A stretch of DNA of 64,000 nt from Aminipila sp051883075 (GCA_051883075.1 JBJETA010000005.1:1-64000); one strand, 5' to 3'. Counted from the stretch's first letter, positions 41,820 to 50,445 are shown. The notes: generated by a model not told the origin, from the sequence alone. Numbers and translations: made by a program.

Positions 41820-43625
41820 TTATTTCTCCTCCTTGTTCTTAGCCATATCGTTTTCTATGACCTCTTCAATCTGCTTCAGCGCTTCTTCAGGGCTGCAGCT
41901 TACCTGAGCTCCCGCAGTAGTCAGATGACCGCCGCCGCCCAGCTTTTCCATAACCGTCTGCACATTCATTGCCCCGAGTGAACGTGCACTTATGACAGTT
42001 ACACCCTTCTCATTCACACCTGCCACGAAACTGCCTTTTACGCCTTTAATAGTCAGCAGATCATCTGCAGCCTGTGAGTTTATAACCTGTATATCCGGGT
42101 GGTTGCCTCTGCTTATGCTATAAGCAATACCGCCCTGCTTTATCTCTGCATTCGCTATGCAGTTTGCTTTAATCTTGATAGCGTCCACATCGGTCTGGAA
42201 AAATCTCTTTACCTCAGTAGTATCTGCACCTGCCCTTCTCAGCCATGATGCGGCTTCAAAGGTTCTTACGCCGGTCTTTACCGCAAATCTGTTTGTGTCC
42301 ATGGAAATGCCCGCAAGCAGTCCCTCCACCTCAAGCTTTGCCAGATCCTTTCTCTCAACGGAATACTGCAGTATCTCAGTTACAAGCTCCGCTGTTGAGG
42401 ATGCATACGGCTCCATATACGAAAGAGTGGCATTTTCTATGCATTCCTCTGCTTTTCTGTGATGGTCAATAACAACTATCTTCTCTGTAAGCTCCAGAAG
42501 CTCACGGCACTCTGCCAGACTTGGTCTGTGTGTATCAAGAACAACCACTAGGGTATCATTATCCACCATTGAGATAGCCTTTTCGCTGCTTATGAACTCA
42601 TAGTCCCCTGTTTCCTTTGCCTGGTTAAAAATAGCGGCAAGCGTATCAAAATAATTGTTTATAACTATATACGCATCTTTGTTTCTGTTTTCGACTATCC
42701 TGTGTATGCCCAGCGCTGCTCCGAAGGAGTCCATATCAGGGTTTTTGTGTCCCATGATAACAACCTTATCAGACTGGTCTATGAGCTGTTTTATGGCATG
42801 GGCGATAATCCTTGATTTCCCCTTGTTTCCTTTTTCAACGGTCTGCATCTTTCCGCCGAAATACTCAAGCGAAGTTCCGTTTTTCAGAACAGCCTGGTCA
42901 CCGCCCCTTCCAAGAGCAAGGTCAAGTGCCGCAAGGGCAAACTGCTCAGTCTGTGAAGGGGTTTTTCCTCCCGCACCGATTCCGATGCTCAATGTGACAG
43001 GGAAATCTGCCTCCGTTTCAACCTCTCTTATATCATCAAGTATTGAAAACTTATTTTCCACAACCTTTTCAAGGTAGCTGTTTTCAAAAACCATCAGATA
43101 GAGATTGTTTTTATATCTTGTAATGGACGCATTTCCCCTTGCCGCCCACTGTCTTACGACTTTATCTATTTCTGTTGATACAGACATCTTCTTATCATCG
43201 GAAGTGCTTGATGTAAGCTCATCATAGTTATCAACATTGATTACCGCCAGACACAGCTTCCGGTCATTTGACTGCTCCTTGAGTCTTTCCAGCTCGGTAA
43301 TGTCCTCAAAATAAATAATTGCATGGATATCTTCACTGCTTTCCAGCCTGTTGACACTGATTTTAAAAATTTTGTCATTCCTTAATATGGTAATGTTCTT
43401 TTCGTTTACGTCCTCCGCAAAAAATTCTCCGCATTTAATGCCCGTAAGCGCAAAAATATCCGCATCCTTGATGCCGTCGTATTTAAATACATCACTAATT
43501 TTTTTGCTGGCGCGTGTAACCTTTCCCTGTTCATTGATTATACACATAGGGAAAGGCAGGTATTCGGACAGCAGCTTCTCTATCCTCTTCTCTCTTCCCT
43601 TCTTTTCCAACATATTATCTTCCAT
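41820..43625 (-). CDS. gdpP: GdpP-like c-di-AMP phosphodiesterase without membrane anchors
   Basis: This 601-residue protein has a PAS domain (about 25-110, FPMCIINEQGKVTRASK), a degenerate GGDEF domain (about 120-250), a DHH domain (GHKNPDMDSFGAALG, VVVLDTHRP, VIDHHRKAEE) and DHHA1 (GGGGHLTTAGAQV). That is the GdpP order, hydrolysing c-di-AMP. The usual family members are about 650 residues with two N-terminal transmembrane helices; here the N-terminus is charged and none is visible. ATG 43625 is preferred (GAGGAA upstream), and a longer start at 43652 adds only nine residues and no helix. Key metal ligands are intact. Confidence 0.92.
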   Translation of the reverse strand: MEDNMLEKKGREKRIEKLLSEYLPFPMCIINEQGKVTRASKKISDVFKYDGIKDADIFALTGIKCGEFFAEDVNEKNITILRNDKIFKISVNRLESSEDIHAIIYFEDITELERLKEQSNDRKLCLAVINVDNYDELTSSTSDDKKMSVSTEIDKVVRQWAARGNASITRYKNNLYLMVFENSYLEKVVENKFSILDDIREVETEADFPVTLSIGIGAGGKTPSQTEQFALAALDLALGRGGDQAVLKNGTSLEYFGGKMQTVEKGNKGKSRIIAHAIKQLIDQSDKVVIMGHKNPDMDSFGAALGIHRIVENRNKDAYIVINNYFDTLAAIFNQAKETGDYEFISSEKAISMVDNDTLVVVLDTHRPSLAECRELLELTEKIVVIDHHRKAEECIENATLSYMEPYASSTAELVTEILQYSVERKDLAKLEVEGLLAGISMDTNRFAVKTGVRTFEAASWLRRAGADTTEVKRFFQTDVDAIKIKANCIANAEIKQGGIAYSISRGNHPDIQVINSQAADDLLTIKGVKGSFVAGVNEKGVTVISARSLGAMNVQTVMEKLGGGGHLTTAGAQVSCSPEEALKQIEEVIENDMAKNKEEK

Positions 43626-43657
43626 AGCAAATTCCTCTTTCTCAGATATCATTTACA

Positions 43658-44401
43658 CTAATGCTTTGTTATGGCTTTTCTCAGACCAAAACCTAAATCA
43701 AGAAAACCCAGCAGGCTGAGCATAAGCTGGCCTATCGCCGTAGGATAAAACAACGCACACAGCAGGACCGGCACTATGACAGGAAGCTTCTTCTGATGAC
43801 AGAAATAAAAGATTACCGCCATGCCCTGAATCTGGAAAACAAACTGGAAAAGAACCTGAATATTGGCCTCCAGAACATTGCTTCCTGCTATGTCCAGCAC
43901 TACCGCTATCAACGTCATAAGATAAATAAGCACCCATCCCCACAGTGCCGTTTTCGGAAGAGTGAACTCATGAAACGGTGTAAGCATAGGCAAAGGATTT
44001 TTCATCTTACGGCTAAGCTTTGAAACAATCCTGTATTCAAAATATGACAAAACAGTGCACCATACCAATATGACAGCCGGCAGTGCATTGATTGTATAGG
44101 TATATACACTTGTAAGTGCGGCTACCCTTTCCGAAGCTGATGCATCCTCCATACCAAGCATATTTACCAGCATCTCATTTTGTGCTGCCGCTTCCGCAAA
44201 GATATGAAGGTCCCCTGCAATGAGCTTCCCAATGGGATGGCCGGAAGCCGCCGCAATGCAGAACATCAGCAGCATTGCCATCGCCACAGACATGACGCCC
44301 TCAAAAATCGCCCTGTACCCACTGCCGCTTTTCCTGCCTGTAGCTGCCATGACAGGAAGTGGCAGAAATACCAATAATGAAAATATAATCAATGTATACA
44401 T
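43658..44401 (-). CDS. YybS-like DUF2232 membrane protein
   Basis: This 247-residue protein has about six hydrophobic helices, with no soluble domain. DUF2232/YybS proteins sit directly before gdpP in Bacillota, as here, and are of unknown function. Length is shorter than the usual roughly 300. GGGAG lies before ATG 44401. It may be linked to the membrane side of the c-di-AMP phosphodiesterase, but that is inference. Confidence 0.75.
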   Translation of the reverse strand: MYTLIIFSLLVFLPLPVMAATGRKSGSGYRAIFEGVMSVAMAMLLMFCIAAASGHPIGKLIAGDLHIFAEAAAQNEMLVNMLGMEDASASERVAALTSVYTYTINALPAVILVWCTVLSYFEYRIVSKLSRKMKNPLPMLTPFHEFTLPKTALWGWVLIYLMTLIAVVLDIAGSNVLEANIQVLFQFVFQIQGMAVIFYFCHQKKLPVIVPVLLCALFYPTAIGQLMLSLLGFLDLGFGLRKAITKH

Positions 44402-44529
44402 ATACTTCTCCCTATTCTATAACTTATTAAGTATACCATAAAATGATTACTATTTCAAACCACTACATATAGGCAATTCAAGGCTTCTAAGTAGTATATA
44501 TCCTTTTTATTGATTTGCCTTCATAATTA

Positions 44530-44588
44530 TTGACAGTCCTATTCCTGATAATGATATAATGGCTTATATACATAAGGAACAGGTGTAC
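44530..44588 (+). promoter_or_regulatory. promoter and LexA-box-like site of the dinD remnant
   Basis: TTGACA (44530-44535) and TATAAT (44555-44560) are 19 bp apart, a long but usable spacing. GAACAGGTGTAC at 44577-44588 differs by one base from the Gram-positive LexA pattern GAAC-N4-GTTC. This would suit the SOS-inducible dinD family. Confidence 0.4.
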
Positions 44589-44617
44589 CATCTGATTTAG
44601 TTTTATCAAAGGTAGAT

Positions 44618-44985
44618 ATGTCTGCTGTTGAGTTTTGGTATGCACGTGAATTAATGCCGTTGCTCGGATATGAACGATGGGAGAATTTTGACAAAGCTAT
44701 TTCTCGTGCAATGGATTCCTGTGAAACCAGTGGCATAGAGGTTTCAGACCATTTTCGTGAGGTCACGAAAATGGTTCCTTTGGGTAGTGGTGCACAAAGG
44801 TCAGTTAAGGACTATATGCTTACTCGTTATGCTTGTTATTTGATTGCACAGAACGGTGATCCCCCCCTTCCGAGGATATTAAGAAACTGGAGCGACGTGT
44901 AAAGTCACAGGAGAAGAAATTAGCGGCACAGGCAGGAAAATTGCCTGAGTCAACAGCGGATGGAGATGTGGATGACGGCGAATAA
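44618..44985 (+). pseudogene. dinD (DNA-damage-inducible protein D) remnant
   Basis: The first 80 codons (FWYARELMPLLGYERWENFD, then SGAQRSVKDYMLTRYACYLIAQNGDP) match the conserved N-terminus of DinD/DinB-like phage-antirepressor-fold proteins. The frame then shifts at the C-run near 44865. In another frame the true C-terminus (EDIKKLERRVKSQEKKLAAQ) follows to TAA at 44985. The middle, about 130 residues, is missing and the ends are joined. It is a decayed, internally deleted copy between rpsR and yybS, so likely non-functional. Confidence 0.8.
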
Positions 44986-45053
44986 ATTGGAACTTACATG
45001 GTATAAAAAAGCGAGCCTATTTGCATTGGACATTATAAAAAATAAAAATAAAA

Positions 45054-45092
45054 AATCCCTAGACCTTTAGAATTTCCAATAGTCTAGGGATT
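45054..45092 (-). terminator. intrinsic terminator after rpsR
   Basis: AATCCCTAGAC pairs with GTCTAGGGATT (11 bp) and, on the minus strand, is followed by TTTTTTATTTTTAT. It ends the rpsF-ssb-rpsR transcript. Confidence 0.85.
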
Positions 45093-45111
45093 AAAAATCT
45101 AATTATTTAAA

Positions 45112-45345
45112 TTAGTCAGCTACGTAAGGAAGTAAAGCAACGATTCTTGCTCTCTTGATAGCCTTAGTAACTTCTCTCTGGTGAATAGCACAAGTACCTG
45201 TGATTCTCTTAGGAAGGATCTTACCTCTTTCAGTAACATACTTCTTTAGCTTATCAACATCCTTGTAATCTATAGCTTCTGTCTTGTCGGCACAGAACTG
45301 ACAAACTTTCTTTCTTCTCATGCCGCCACGTCTCTTATCCATCAT
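45112..45345 (-). CDS. rpsR: 30S ribosomal protein S18
   Basis: This 77-residue protein shows the S18 signature (KILPKRITGTCAIHQREVTKAIKRARIVALLPY). The N-terminus has two Cys-type zinc ligands (VCQFC) of the C+ form. AAAGGAG precedes ATG 45345. Third gene of the rpsF-ssb-rpsR unit. Confidence 0.97.
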   Translation of the reverse strand: MMDKRRGGMRRKKVCQFCADKTEAIDYKDVDKLKKYVTERGKILPKRITGTCAIHQREVTKAIKRARIVALLPYVAD

Positions 45346-45402
45346 AGTTTTCGCTCTCCTTTCATAAAATATGAGCGAGGTTCTACCTCAATCCGCAGAT
45401 GC

Positions 45403-45843
45403 TTAGAACGGTAAATCATCATCATCCAAAGAAGAAAATCCTTCAGGGATAGATGAATCCTCCATCGGCTCAAAGCCAGTAGGCACTGATGAATTGTCAA
45501 ATCCGCCTTGTCCTCTGTCATTATCGCTTCTGCTTCCTAAAAACTCTACTCTGTCAGCTACAACATCAGTAGTATACACCTTTGTGCCATCCTGCTTTGT
45601 ATAGCTTCCTGTCTGTATTCTTCCCTGTACCGCAACCTGCTGGCCTTTTTTTACAAAACGCTCAACAAGCTCTGCAGTCTTGCCAAATGCAACAATACTT
45701 GGGAAATCTGTCTGTCTTTCTTTCCCCTGCCCTACCGGTCTGTCAATCGCAAGAGTAAATCTCGCTACAGCCATCTGAGTGCTCGGAGTGTATCTAACTT
45801 CGGGGTCTCTTGTAAGTCGTCCGATAAGAACTACATTATTCAT
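45403..45843 (-). CDS. ssb: single-stranded DNA-binding protein
   Basis: This 146-residue SSB has the OB-fold (MNNVVLIGRLTRDPEVRYT...FTLAIDRP) and a Gly/Asn/Asp-rich linker ending in DDDDLPF, the acidic C-terminal tip that docks partner proteins. Standard position between rpsF and rpsR. GGGGGGA precedes ATG 45843. Confidence 0.97.
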   Translation of the reverse strand: MNNVVLIGRLTRDPEVRYTPSTQMAVARFTLAIDRPVGQGKERQTDFPSIVAFGKTAELVERFVKKGQQVAVQGRIQTGSYTKQDGTKVYTTDVVADRVEFLGSRSDNDRGQGGFDNSSVPTGFEPMEDSSIPEGFSSLDDDDLPF

Positions 45844-45863
45844 GTTTCAATCCCCCCTATTTC

Positions 45864-46151
45864 CTATTTTTCGTCTTTGTTTACGATTAGATGTCTCATA
45901 ACTGCATCTGAGATTCTAAGTCTTCTGTCAAGTTCTTTTGGAAGATTTCTTCCTGCCTTGAACTCAACTACAACATAGTAACCTTCGTTCTTCTTCTGGA
46001 TTGGGTAAGCAAGCTTTCTCATGCCCCAAACATCTACGTTACCAACCTCACCATCAGCAGCGATGATAGTCTTTACAGTTTCAACAACTGCATCCTTCTT
46101 CGCATCTTCTAATGTAGGGTCGATAATGAACATTACTTCGTAATTTGTCAT
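45864..46151 (-). CDS. rpsF: 30S ribosomal protein S6
   Basis: This 95-residue protein begins MTNYEVMFIIDPTLEDA and has the IQKKNEGYYVVVEF strand and the LDRRLRISDAVMRHLIV helix of S6. GGGAGGTG precedes ATG 46151; a longer frame to 46205 is upstream leader. A hairpin in that leader (GTGCAGG/CCTGCAC at 46178-46196) is a candidate S6:S18 autoregulatory site. Confidence 0.97.
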   Translation of the reverse strand: MTNYEVMFIIDPTLEDAKKDAVVETVKTIIAADGEVGNVDVWGMRKLAYPIQKKNEGYYVVVEFKAGRNLPKELDRRLRISDAVMRHLIVNKDEK

Positions 46152-46177
46152 TCTTTTCACCTCCCTATGGACTTTTG

Positions 46178-46196
46178 GTGCAGGCATCCCCTGCAC
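46178..46196 (-). promoter_or_regulatory. rpsF leader hairpin
   Basis: A perfect 7-bp stem with a 5-nt loop lies 27 nt before the rpsF start. S6:S18 binds such a leader in many bacteria; the bulged CCG motif was not identified, so this stays tentative. Confidence 0.35.
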
Positions 46197-46250
46197 AGAG
46201 ATCATTGATTTTCCGTTATGAAATATATTTTCATAAAATCATGCCTTTTA

Positions 46251-46278
46251 ATTATACTACTTTTTTGGACAAATGCAA
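46251..46278 (-). promoter_or_regulatory. rpsF-ssb-rpsR promoter
   Basis: On the minus strand TTGCAT (46278-46273), a 16-bp spacer and TATAAT (46256-46251) lie about 100 bp before rpsF. Confidence 0.65.
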
Positions 46279-46300
46279 GAACTTTTTATCCAAAGTTTGT

Positions 46301-47197
46301 CTATTTTTTTAATTCCAAAACACACCTGTCAACCTCTTCAGGCAGAGGTATTGAATCCGCCGCACCCTTTACGGAAACCGCCATGGCTGAGGCCTTTGCC
46401 GCCCTTGTCATAGCCTCTTCTATATCCATACCTTCTGAAAGCGATGCAAGGAAATATCCGCTGAAGGTATCGCCCGCACAGGTAGTATCAACAGCCTTTA
46501 CATCATAACAGCCGATGCTGAATCTTCTTTCCCTGTCCGCATAGCGTGAACCTTTATCCCCAAGAGTCAGAACAACTTTGCTTTCACTGTACCGCTCCAT
46601 CATAACATCAAGGATTTCATCGGGCTCACTTTTACCTGTGATAGCTTCACCTTCGATTTCGTTCATCATAAAATAAGTTATCTTTTTCAGATCAAGCTCC
46701 GTAATTTTTTCATTCATCGGGCTTGGATTCAGTACAATCTGCATGCCCTGTTCATAAGCCGCATCAACGATTTCTTTTAAAGAGCTGATTTCATTCTGAA
46801 GCACAAGAATGTCCCCCTTTTCGAAACAGCTTATAACCTGCTTTGCATATTCGGGAGTGATTTCCTGGTTTGCCCCTCCAAAAAGCACGATACAGTTCTG
46901 TCCACTTTTATCCACCTGTATAAAAGCATTGCCCGTAGGTACGTCAAACAGCTTGATATGTTTCGTATTAACACCGTTTTCAATAAGCTTTTCCTTGAGA
47001 AATTCACCGTCTGCACCCATGCCTCCCGCATGATAAACCTCCGCTCCCGCCTTTGCAAGAGCCACAGACTGGTTAAGACCCTTGCCGCCGCAGAATCTGC
47101 CGACCTCATCCGCAGCAAGAGTTTCTCCCGGCATCACAAAATGGTCTACGTTGTAAACCCAGTCAATATTTAAAGACCCGAAATTTAAAATCTTCAT
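46301..47197 (-). CDS. PfkB family carbohydrate kinase (ribokinase-like)
   Basis: This 298-residue kinase has the N-terminal GGKGLNQSVALAKAG motif and the C-terminal DTTCAGDTFSGYFLASL motif with its catalytic Asp; the usual TTGAGD reads TTCAGD. Ribokinase similarity is strong, but substrate is unclear. The stop of the aldolase gene upstream is 17 bp away, so kinase and aldolase probably act on the same sugar. Confidence 0.9.
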   Translation of the reverse strand: MKILNFGSLNIDWVYNVDHFVMPGETLAADEVGRFCGGKGLNQSVALAKAGAEVYHAGGMGADGEFLKEKLIENGVNTKHIKLFDVPTGNAFIQVDKSGQNCIVLFGGANQEITPEYAKQVISCFEKGDILVLQNEISSLKEIVDAAYEQGMQIVLNPSPMNEKITELDLKKITYFMMNEIEGEAITGKSEPDEILDVMMERYSESKVVLTLGDKGSRYADRERRFSIGCYDVKAVDTTCAGDTFSGYFLASLSEGMDIEEAMTRAAKASAMAVSVKGAADSIPLPEEVDRCVLELKK

Positions 47198-47214
47198 ATT
47201 TCTCCCCCGTCTTT

Positions 47215-48564
47215 CTATTTAAAACGTTCTTTTATTTCCTGTGCCTGCTCCTCGGTAATGGTCTGTACCCTGCCTCCCAGAAGCTTCGAGTTTACAACTG
47301 CCTCCGCGCTTGAGTCCAGCACCTCCAGCTTGTCGAAAGCGTTATATATGCTGTCGCCCGTGCAGATATAACAGTCATTTTCCACTATTGCTACCGGAGC
47401 TTTTTCCTTAAAATATTCTGCCAGTCCCTCCCTGTTTTTATATACACTTCCGAAAGGAAACTTGGAAATGTCCTCTCTGAGAACTATATAACACTCTGGG
47501 ATTGTTTTCAAATCGTAGTTAAAATCCGTAACAGCAAATACCATGGCATTTACAGGTGCTGCCATTATTATAGCATTGATTTCAGGATTTTCCTCATATA
47601 TTTTCTTATGCAGCAGTACGCTTTTTGAAGGCACTTTACCGGCTTCGACTCTGTTTCCGCTTATTCTGACGATTTCATCTTCACCAAGGTCTGCGTTGTC
47701 AGATCCGCTTTCAGTAATAAGGAAACTGTTTTCATCAAGCCTTGCGGATATGACTCCCAGGTTCTGTGTAAACAGATGTCTTCTGTAGCCCCGCGCCATG
47801 AAATCGCAGACAGACTTCCGAAGCAGCTTTTCTTTATCTTCTGCTTCTGATAAATTTAAGCTTTTTGCCTCCTTTTGGCTTTGCTCTGCTTCTTCATATT
47901 CCAGTCCGTCCCATGCCGTTTTCTCGGCTTCGTTATAGTCTTGTATATCGGCTTCACTTATGACATTAAACTTTCCGTCAGCATAAATGTTTGCCTTTGC
48001 CTGAAGCTGTATGCTGAAATCCAGATCCTGAAACAGTCCGAAGGCTTCTTTCAGTCCGCCTCCGGATGCCGCAAAGGCTCCGTGGTTTTCAAGGATTGCC
48101 GTGTTTGTGTTTTCACCTTCCGCAAATTCTTTTTCCACTTTTTCTTTCAGCTCAATCGTACCGGGGCATGCGTATTTAGCGATACGCGGATTTTTAACTC
48201 TGTTGTAAACCTGCGGTATGAGCCTTGTCTCAGGCAGTTCTCTCAAAAAGCTCATGGCTACAAGTGCCGGAGGATGAGCATGAACAACCGCATTGAACTC
48301 AGGTCGTTTTTTAAGTATTACTTTGTGTATTTCCGTTTCCACCGACGGTTTTCTGTTTCCCACAACTGTTCCGTCAGGCAAAATCTTTAGTATATCATCC
48401 TCTTTGTATCTGCCTTTATCTCCGCCTGAGGGCGTAACCCACAGGTTTCCATCTTCATCCTTCAGCGAAAGATTTCCGCCTGAAACTGTTGTAAGCCCCG
48501 CTTCGTATATCCTGGACATTATCAGGCACAGCTGTTTTTGCGGGCTGATATTTTCAAATTTCAT
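47215..48564 (-). CDS. tandem class II aldolase/adducin domain protein
   Basis: This 449-residue protein holds two aldolase/adducin domains. The first (1-215) has the metal motif VHAHPP and SGGNLSLKDEDGNLWVTPSGGDKG, with an ENHGAFA His. The second (about 245-449) is similar in fold but has lost the HxH (IIMAAPVNAMVF), so it is likely non-catalytic. Two-domain forms are uncommon. It likely cleaves a phosphorylated sugar; the substrate is unknown. It sits with a kinase and a nucleotidyltransferase. Confidence 0.85.
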   Translation of the reverse strand: MKFENISPQKQLCLIMSRIYEAGLTTVSGGNLSLKDEDGNLWVTPSGGDKGRYKEDDILKILPDGTVVGNRKPSVETEIHKVILKKRPEFNAVVHAHPPALVAMSFLRELPETRLIPQVYNRVKNPRIAKYACPGTIELKEKVEKEFAEGENTNTAILENHGAFAASGGGLKEAFGLFQDLDFSIQLQAKANIYADGKFNVISEADIQDYNEAEKTAWDGLEYEEAEQSQKEAKSLNLSEAEDKEKLLRKSVCDFMARGYRRHLFTQNLGVISARLDENSFLITESGSDNADLGEDEIVRISGNRVEAGKVPSKSVLLHKKIYEENPEINAIIMAAPVNAMVFAVTDFNYDLKTIPECYIVLREDISKFPFGSVYKNREGLAEYFKEKAPVAIVENDCYICTGDSIYNAFDKLEVLDSSAEAVVNSKLLGGRVQTITEEQAQEIKERFK

Positions 48565-48647
48565 AACATTTTCTCCAAAGTTTTATTTTTTCTGTCATTC
48601 CTGATTCTTTTGTAGAAAAAAAGCGGCTCACGCCGCCTTTATGTTTC

Positions 48648-49571
48648 TTATTTCCAAAGCTTATCGGGATAAAGCCCCTTGTCTTTCAGCGACTGAAGGG
48701 AATCAACTACCATAGGCTTGTCTTCCTTGTATGTTACACCATACCATCTGTCAGTTGATTTAAGAACCTTTACTGTTGCTTTTCCTTCTTTGATAAGGGC
48801 ATCAACTGCCAAAGGCAGGAAATATTCGCCTTTAAGCGGATTTTCTTTCAGGGCATTATCAAGAAATGCAGGGAAGCGTGCTTCCATCTCATCAATCATG
48901 CTTCTTGAGAAACCCCAGAAGTTCATGGATACCGGAGTACCCTTTTCTACCTGCTCCCATGTTGCTCCGTCATCCTCCGTAAAAGCAATGCTTCCGTCAG
49001 GCTGCCAGCTGATCTTTGTGCGTTCAATGATTTCTTCAAGATATCCGTCTTCTGATGTCTGACAAACACCTCTTGCAACTGTACCGTTTTCCGTAAGAGT
49101 GTTCTCAACAAGATAGCCTGCCATGCAGAATCTGTATTTGTCATCATCCTGTGTATTTGCAAGATAGTCGTAAATACTCTGGAATGCTCCGGGACCGTAG
49201 TAATCATCAGCATTGATAACTGCAAAGGGGCCGTCTATCATATCTCTTGCACTCAGAACTGCATGACATGTTCCCCATGGCTTTACTCTTCCTTCAGGTA
49301 CTTCATATCCCTCAGGCAGGTCTGTAAGCTCCTGAAAAGCATAGCGTATATTCAGATGCTTTGCCGCTCTGCCTTCCATAATCTTCTTAAAATCTTCTTC
49401 TATTTCTTTTTTTATGATACATATAACCTCTTTAAAGCCTGCAAGATAAGCGTCATAAAGAGAAAAGTCTATAATCAGCTCGCCTGCGGAGCCGACAGGG
49501 TCCATCTGCTTCAGACCGCCGTATCTGCTGCCCATACCTGCTGCCATTATTACTAAAACCGGTTCTTTCAT
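48648..49571 (-). CDS. sugar-phosphate nucleotidyltransferase
   Basis: This 307-residue protein starts PVLVIMAAGMGSRYGGLKQMDPVG, the nucleotide-binding G-x-G-x-R...K signature of NDP-sugar pyrophosphorylases. The FAVINADDYYG segment gives the metal-binding Asp. The product (NDP-sugar) cannot be read. GAGGTGAG precedes ATG 49571. The 5' leader holds a terminator-like hairpin at 49651-49744. Confidence 0.9.
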   Translation of the reverse strand: MKEPVLVIMAAGMGSRYGGLKQMDPVGSAGELIIDFSLYDAYLAGFKEVICIIKKEIEEDFKKIMEGRAAKHLNIRYAFQELTDLPEGYEVPEGRVKPWGTCHAVLSARDMIDGPFAVINADDYYGPGAFQSIYDYLANTQDDDKYRFCMAGYLVENTLTENGTVARGVCQTSEDGYLEEIIERTKISWQPDGSIAFTEDDGATWEQVEKGTPVSMNFWGFSRSMIDEMEARFPAFLDNALKENPLKGEYFLPLAVDALIKEGKATVKVLKSTDRWYGVTYKEDKPMVVDSLQSLKDKGLYPDKLWK

Positions 49572-49646
49572 CTATTCTCACCTCGTATTAAATCATCTGT
49601 CTTTAATAATATTTTATTCCGCTTTTTAATGTATCATATTTTATAT

Positions 49647-49744
49647 AAAAAAAACAGTATTTTTGGTAAATCACTGTCTCCCGTACTTTTTTATGATTCT
49701 CTTTTTCAACCTAAAGCGGATTTCAGCTGCCAAATACTGTTTTT
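49647..49744 (-). promoter_or_regulatory. terminator-like hairpin in the nucleotidyltransferase leader
   Basis: On the minus strand AAAACAGTATTTGG (from 49743) pairs with CCAAAAATACTGTTTT (49666-49651; 2-nt bulge) across 63 nt and is followed by eight T residues. No minus-strand gene lies upstream, so the hairpin would interrupt the leader of the nucleotidyltransferase gene, as an attenuator or structured RNA would. Confidence 0.4.
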
Positions 49745-49749
49745 CCACT

Positions 49750-49777
49750 TTTACCGAAGCACCGGCTATTATATAAT
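49750..49777 (+). promoter_or_regulatory. DUF2148 gene promoter
   Basis: TTTACC (49750-49755), a 16-bp spacer and TATAAT (49772-49777) lie 52 bp before the start at 49829. Confidence 0.6.
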
Positions 49778-49828
49778 GTATTTATACATTTGTTTTTAAT
49801 TACCAATAACTATAGGAGGCTGATAAAT

Positions 49829-50377
49829 ATGAAATGTTCAGGTGAAAATGCGGAAAAAAGAGCCGCTCTTGCGGTTGCTGATTTAATGGCGGCTGCGGCA
49901 AAAACTGCTCCGAAGGGCTGCGGAGTTGACAATGTTGAAGTTGTAATACTCGACGGAGCTGAAAAGGATGCTCTTGCAGAGTATCTCAGAAAAATCGGTA
50001 ATGAACGAAATATCGAATTTTTTGTGCGTGACGCAGGCAATATAGATAACAGCCATTGCGTTGTCCTGATTGGTGTAAGAAATGTACCCCTTGCACTTGC
50101 TCCATGCGGCTTGTGCGGTTTCAAAAACTGCGGCGAAATGAAAAAAGCAGGAGGACACTGCACTTTCAATATCACAGACTTAGGCATAGCTGTAGGTTCC
50201 GCTGTTTCTGTTGCGGCAGACCACAGGATAGACAATCGCGTTATGTACTCTGCCGGTGTTGCGGCCGTAGAAAGCGGATGCTTCTCCGAAAAGGTAAGAG
50301 TTGCTTATGCAATACCTCTTTCGACTTCTTCAAAGAGCATTTTCTTTGACAGAAATCCGGGAGCCGTACTGGTTTAA
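49829..50377 (+). CDS. DUF2148 domain protein (ferredoxin-like cysteine motif)
   Basis: This 182-residue protein starts at ATG 49829 with GGAGG upstream. A CGLCGFKNC motif (about residues 92-100) plus a following Cys suggests an iron-sulfur or metal site. DUF2148 proteins of anaerobes are uncharacterised. The conserved GIAVGSAVSVAADHRIDNRVMYSAG segment is present. It stands alone between divergent and convergent neighbours and is followed by a terminator. Confidence 0.85.
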   Translation: MKCSGENAEKRAALAVADLMAAAAKTAPKGCGVDNVEVVILDGAEKDALAEYLRKIGNERNIEFFVRDAGNIDNSHCVVLIGVRNVPLALAPCGLCGFKNCGEMKKAGGHCTFNITDLGIAVGSAVSVAADHRIDNRVMYSAGVAAVESGCFSEKVRVAYAIPLSTSSKSIFFDRNPGAVLV

Positions 50378-50391
50378 AAATTTATAATAAA

Positions 50392-50437
50392 AAAGGGCAA
50401 ATCAGGGAAAATCCTTGCATTTGTCCTTTTGTTTTTT
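50392..50437. terminator. bidirectional terminator between DUF2148 and idi genes
   Basis: AAAGGGCAAAT pairs with ATTTGTCCTTT (one G-U), followed by TTTGTTTTTTT on the plus strand and T-rich sequence on the minus strand. Confidence 0.7.
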
Positions 50438-50445
50438 TGCATTAT

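Noticed and set aside
44539..44766. 75-codon frame (minus) opposite the dinD remnant
   Set aside because: It is the reverse shadow of the dinD remnant, with no ribosome binding site.
49670..49750. 25-codon frame (minus) inside the nucleotidyltransferase leader
   Set aside because: Start context is poor and a run of this length is common by chance; the encoded sequence is basic but gives no clear signal.
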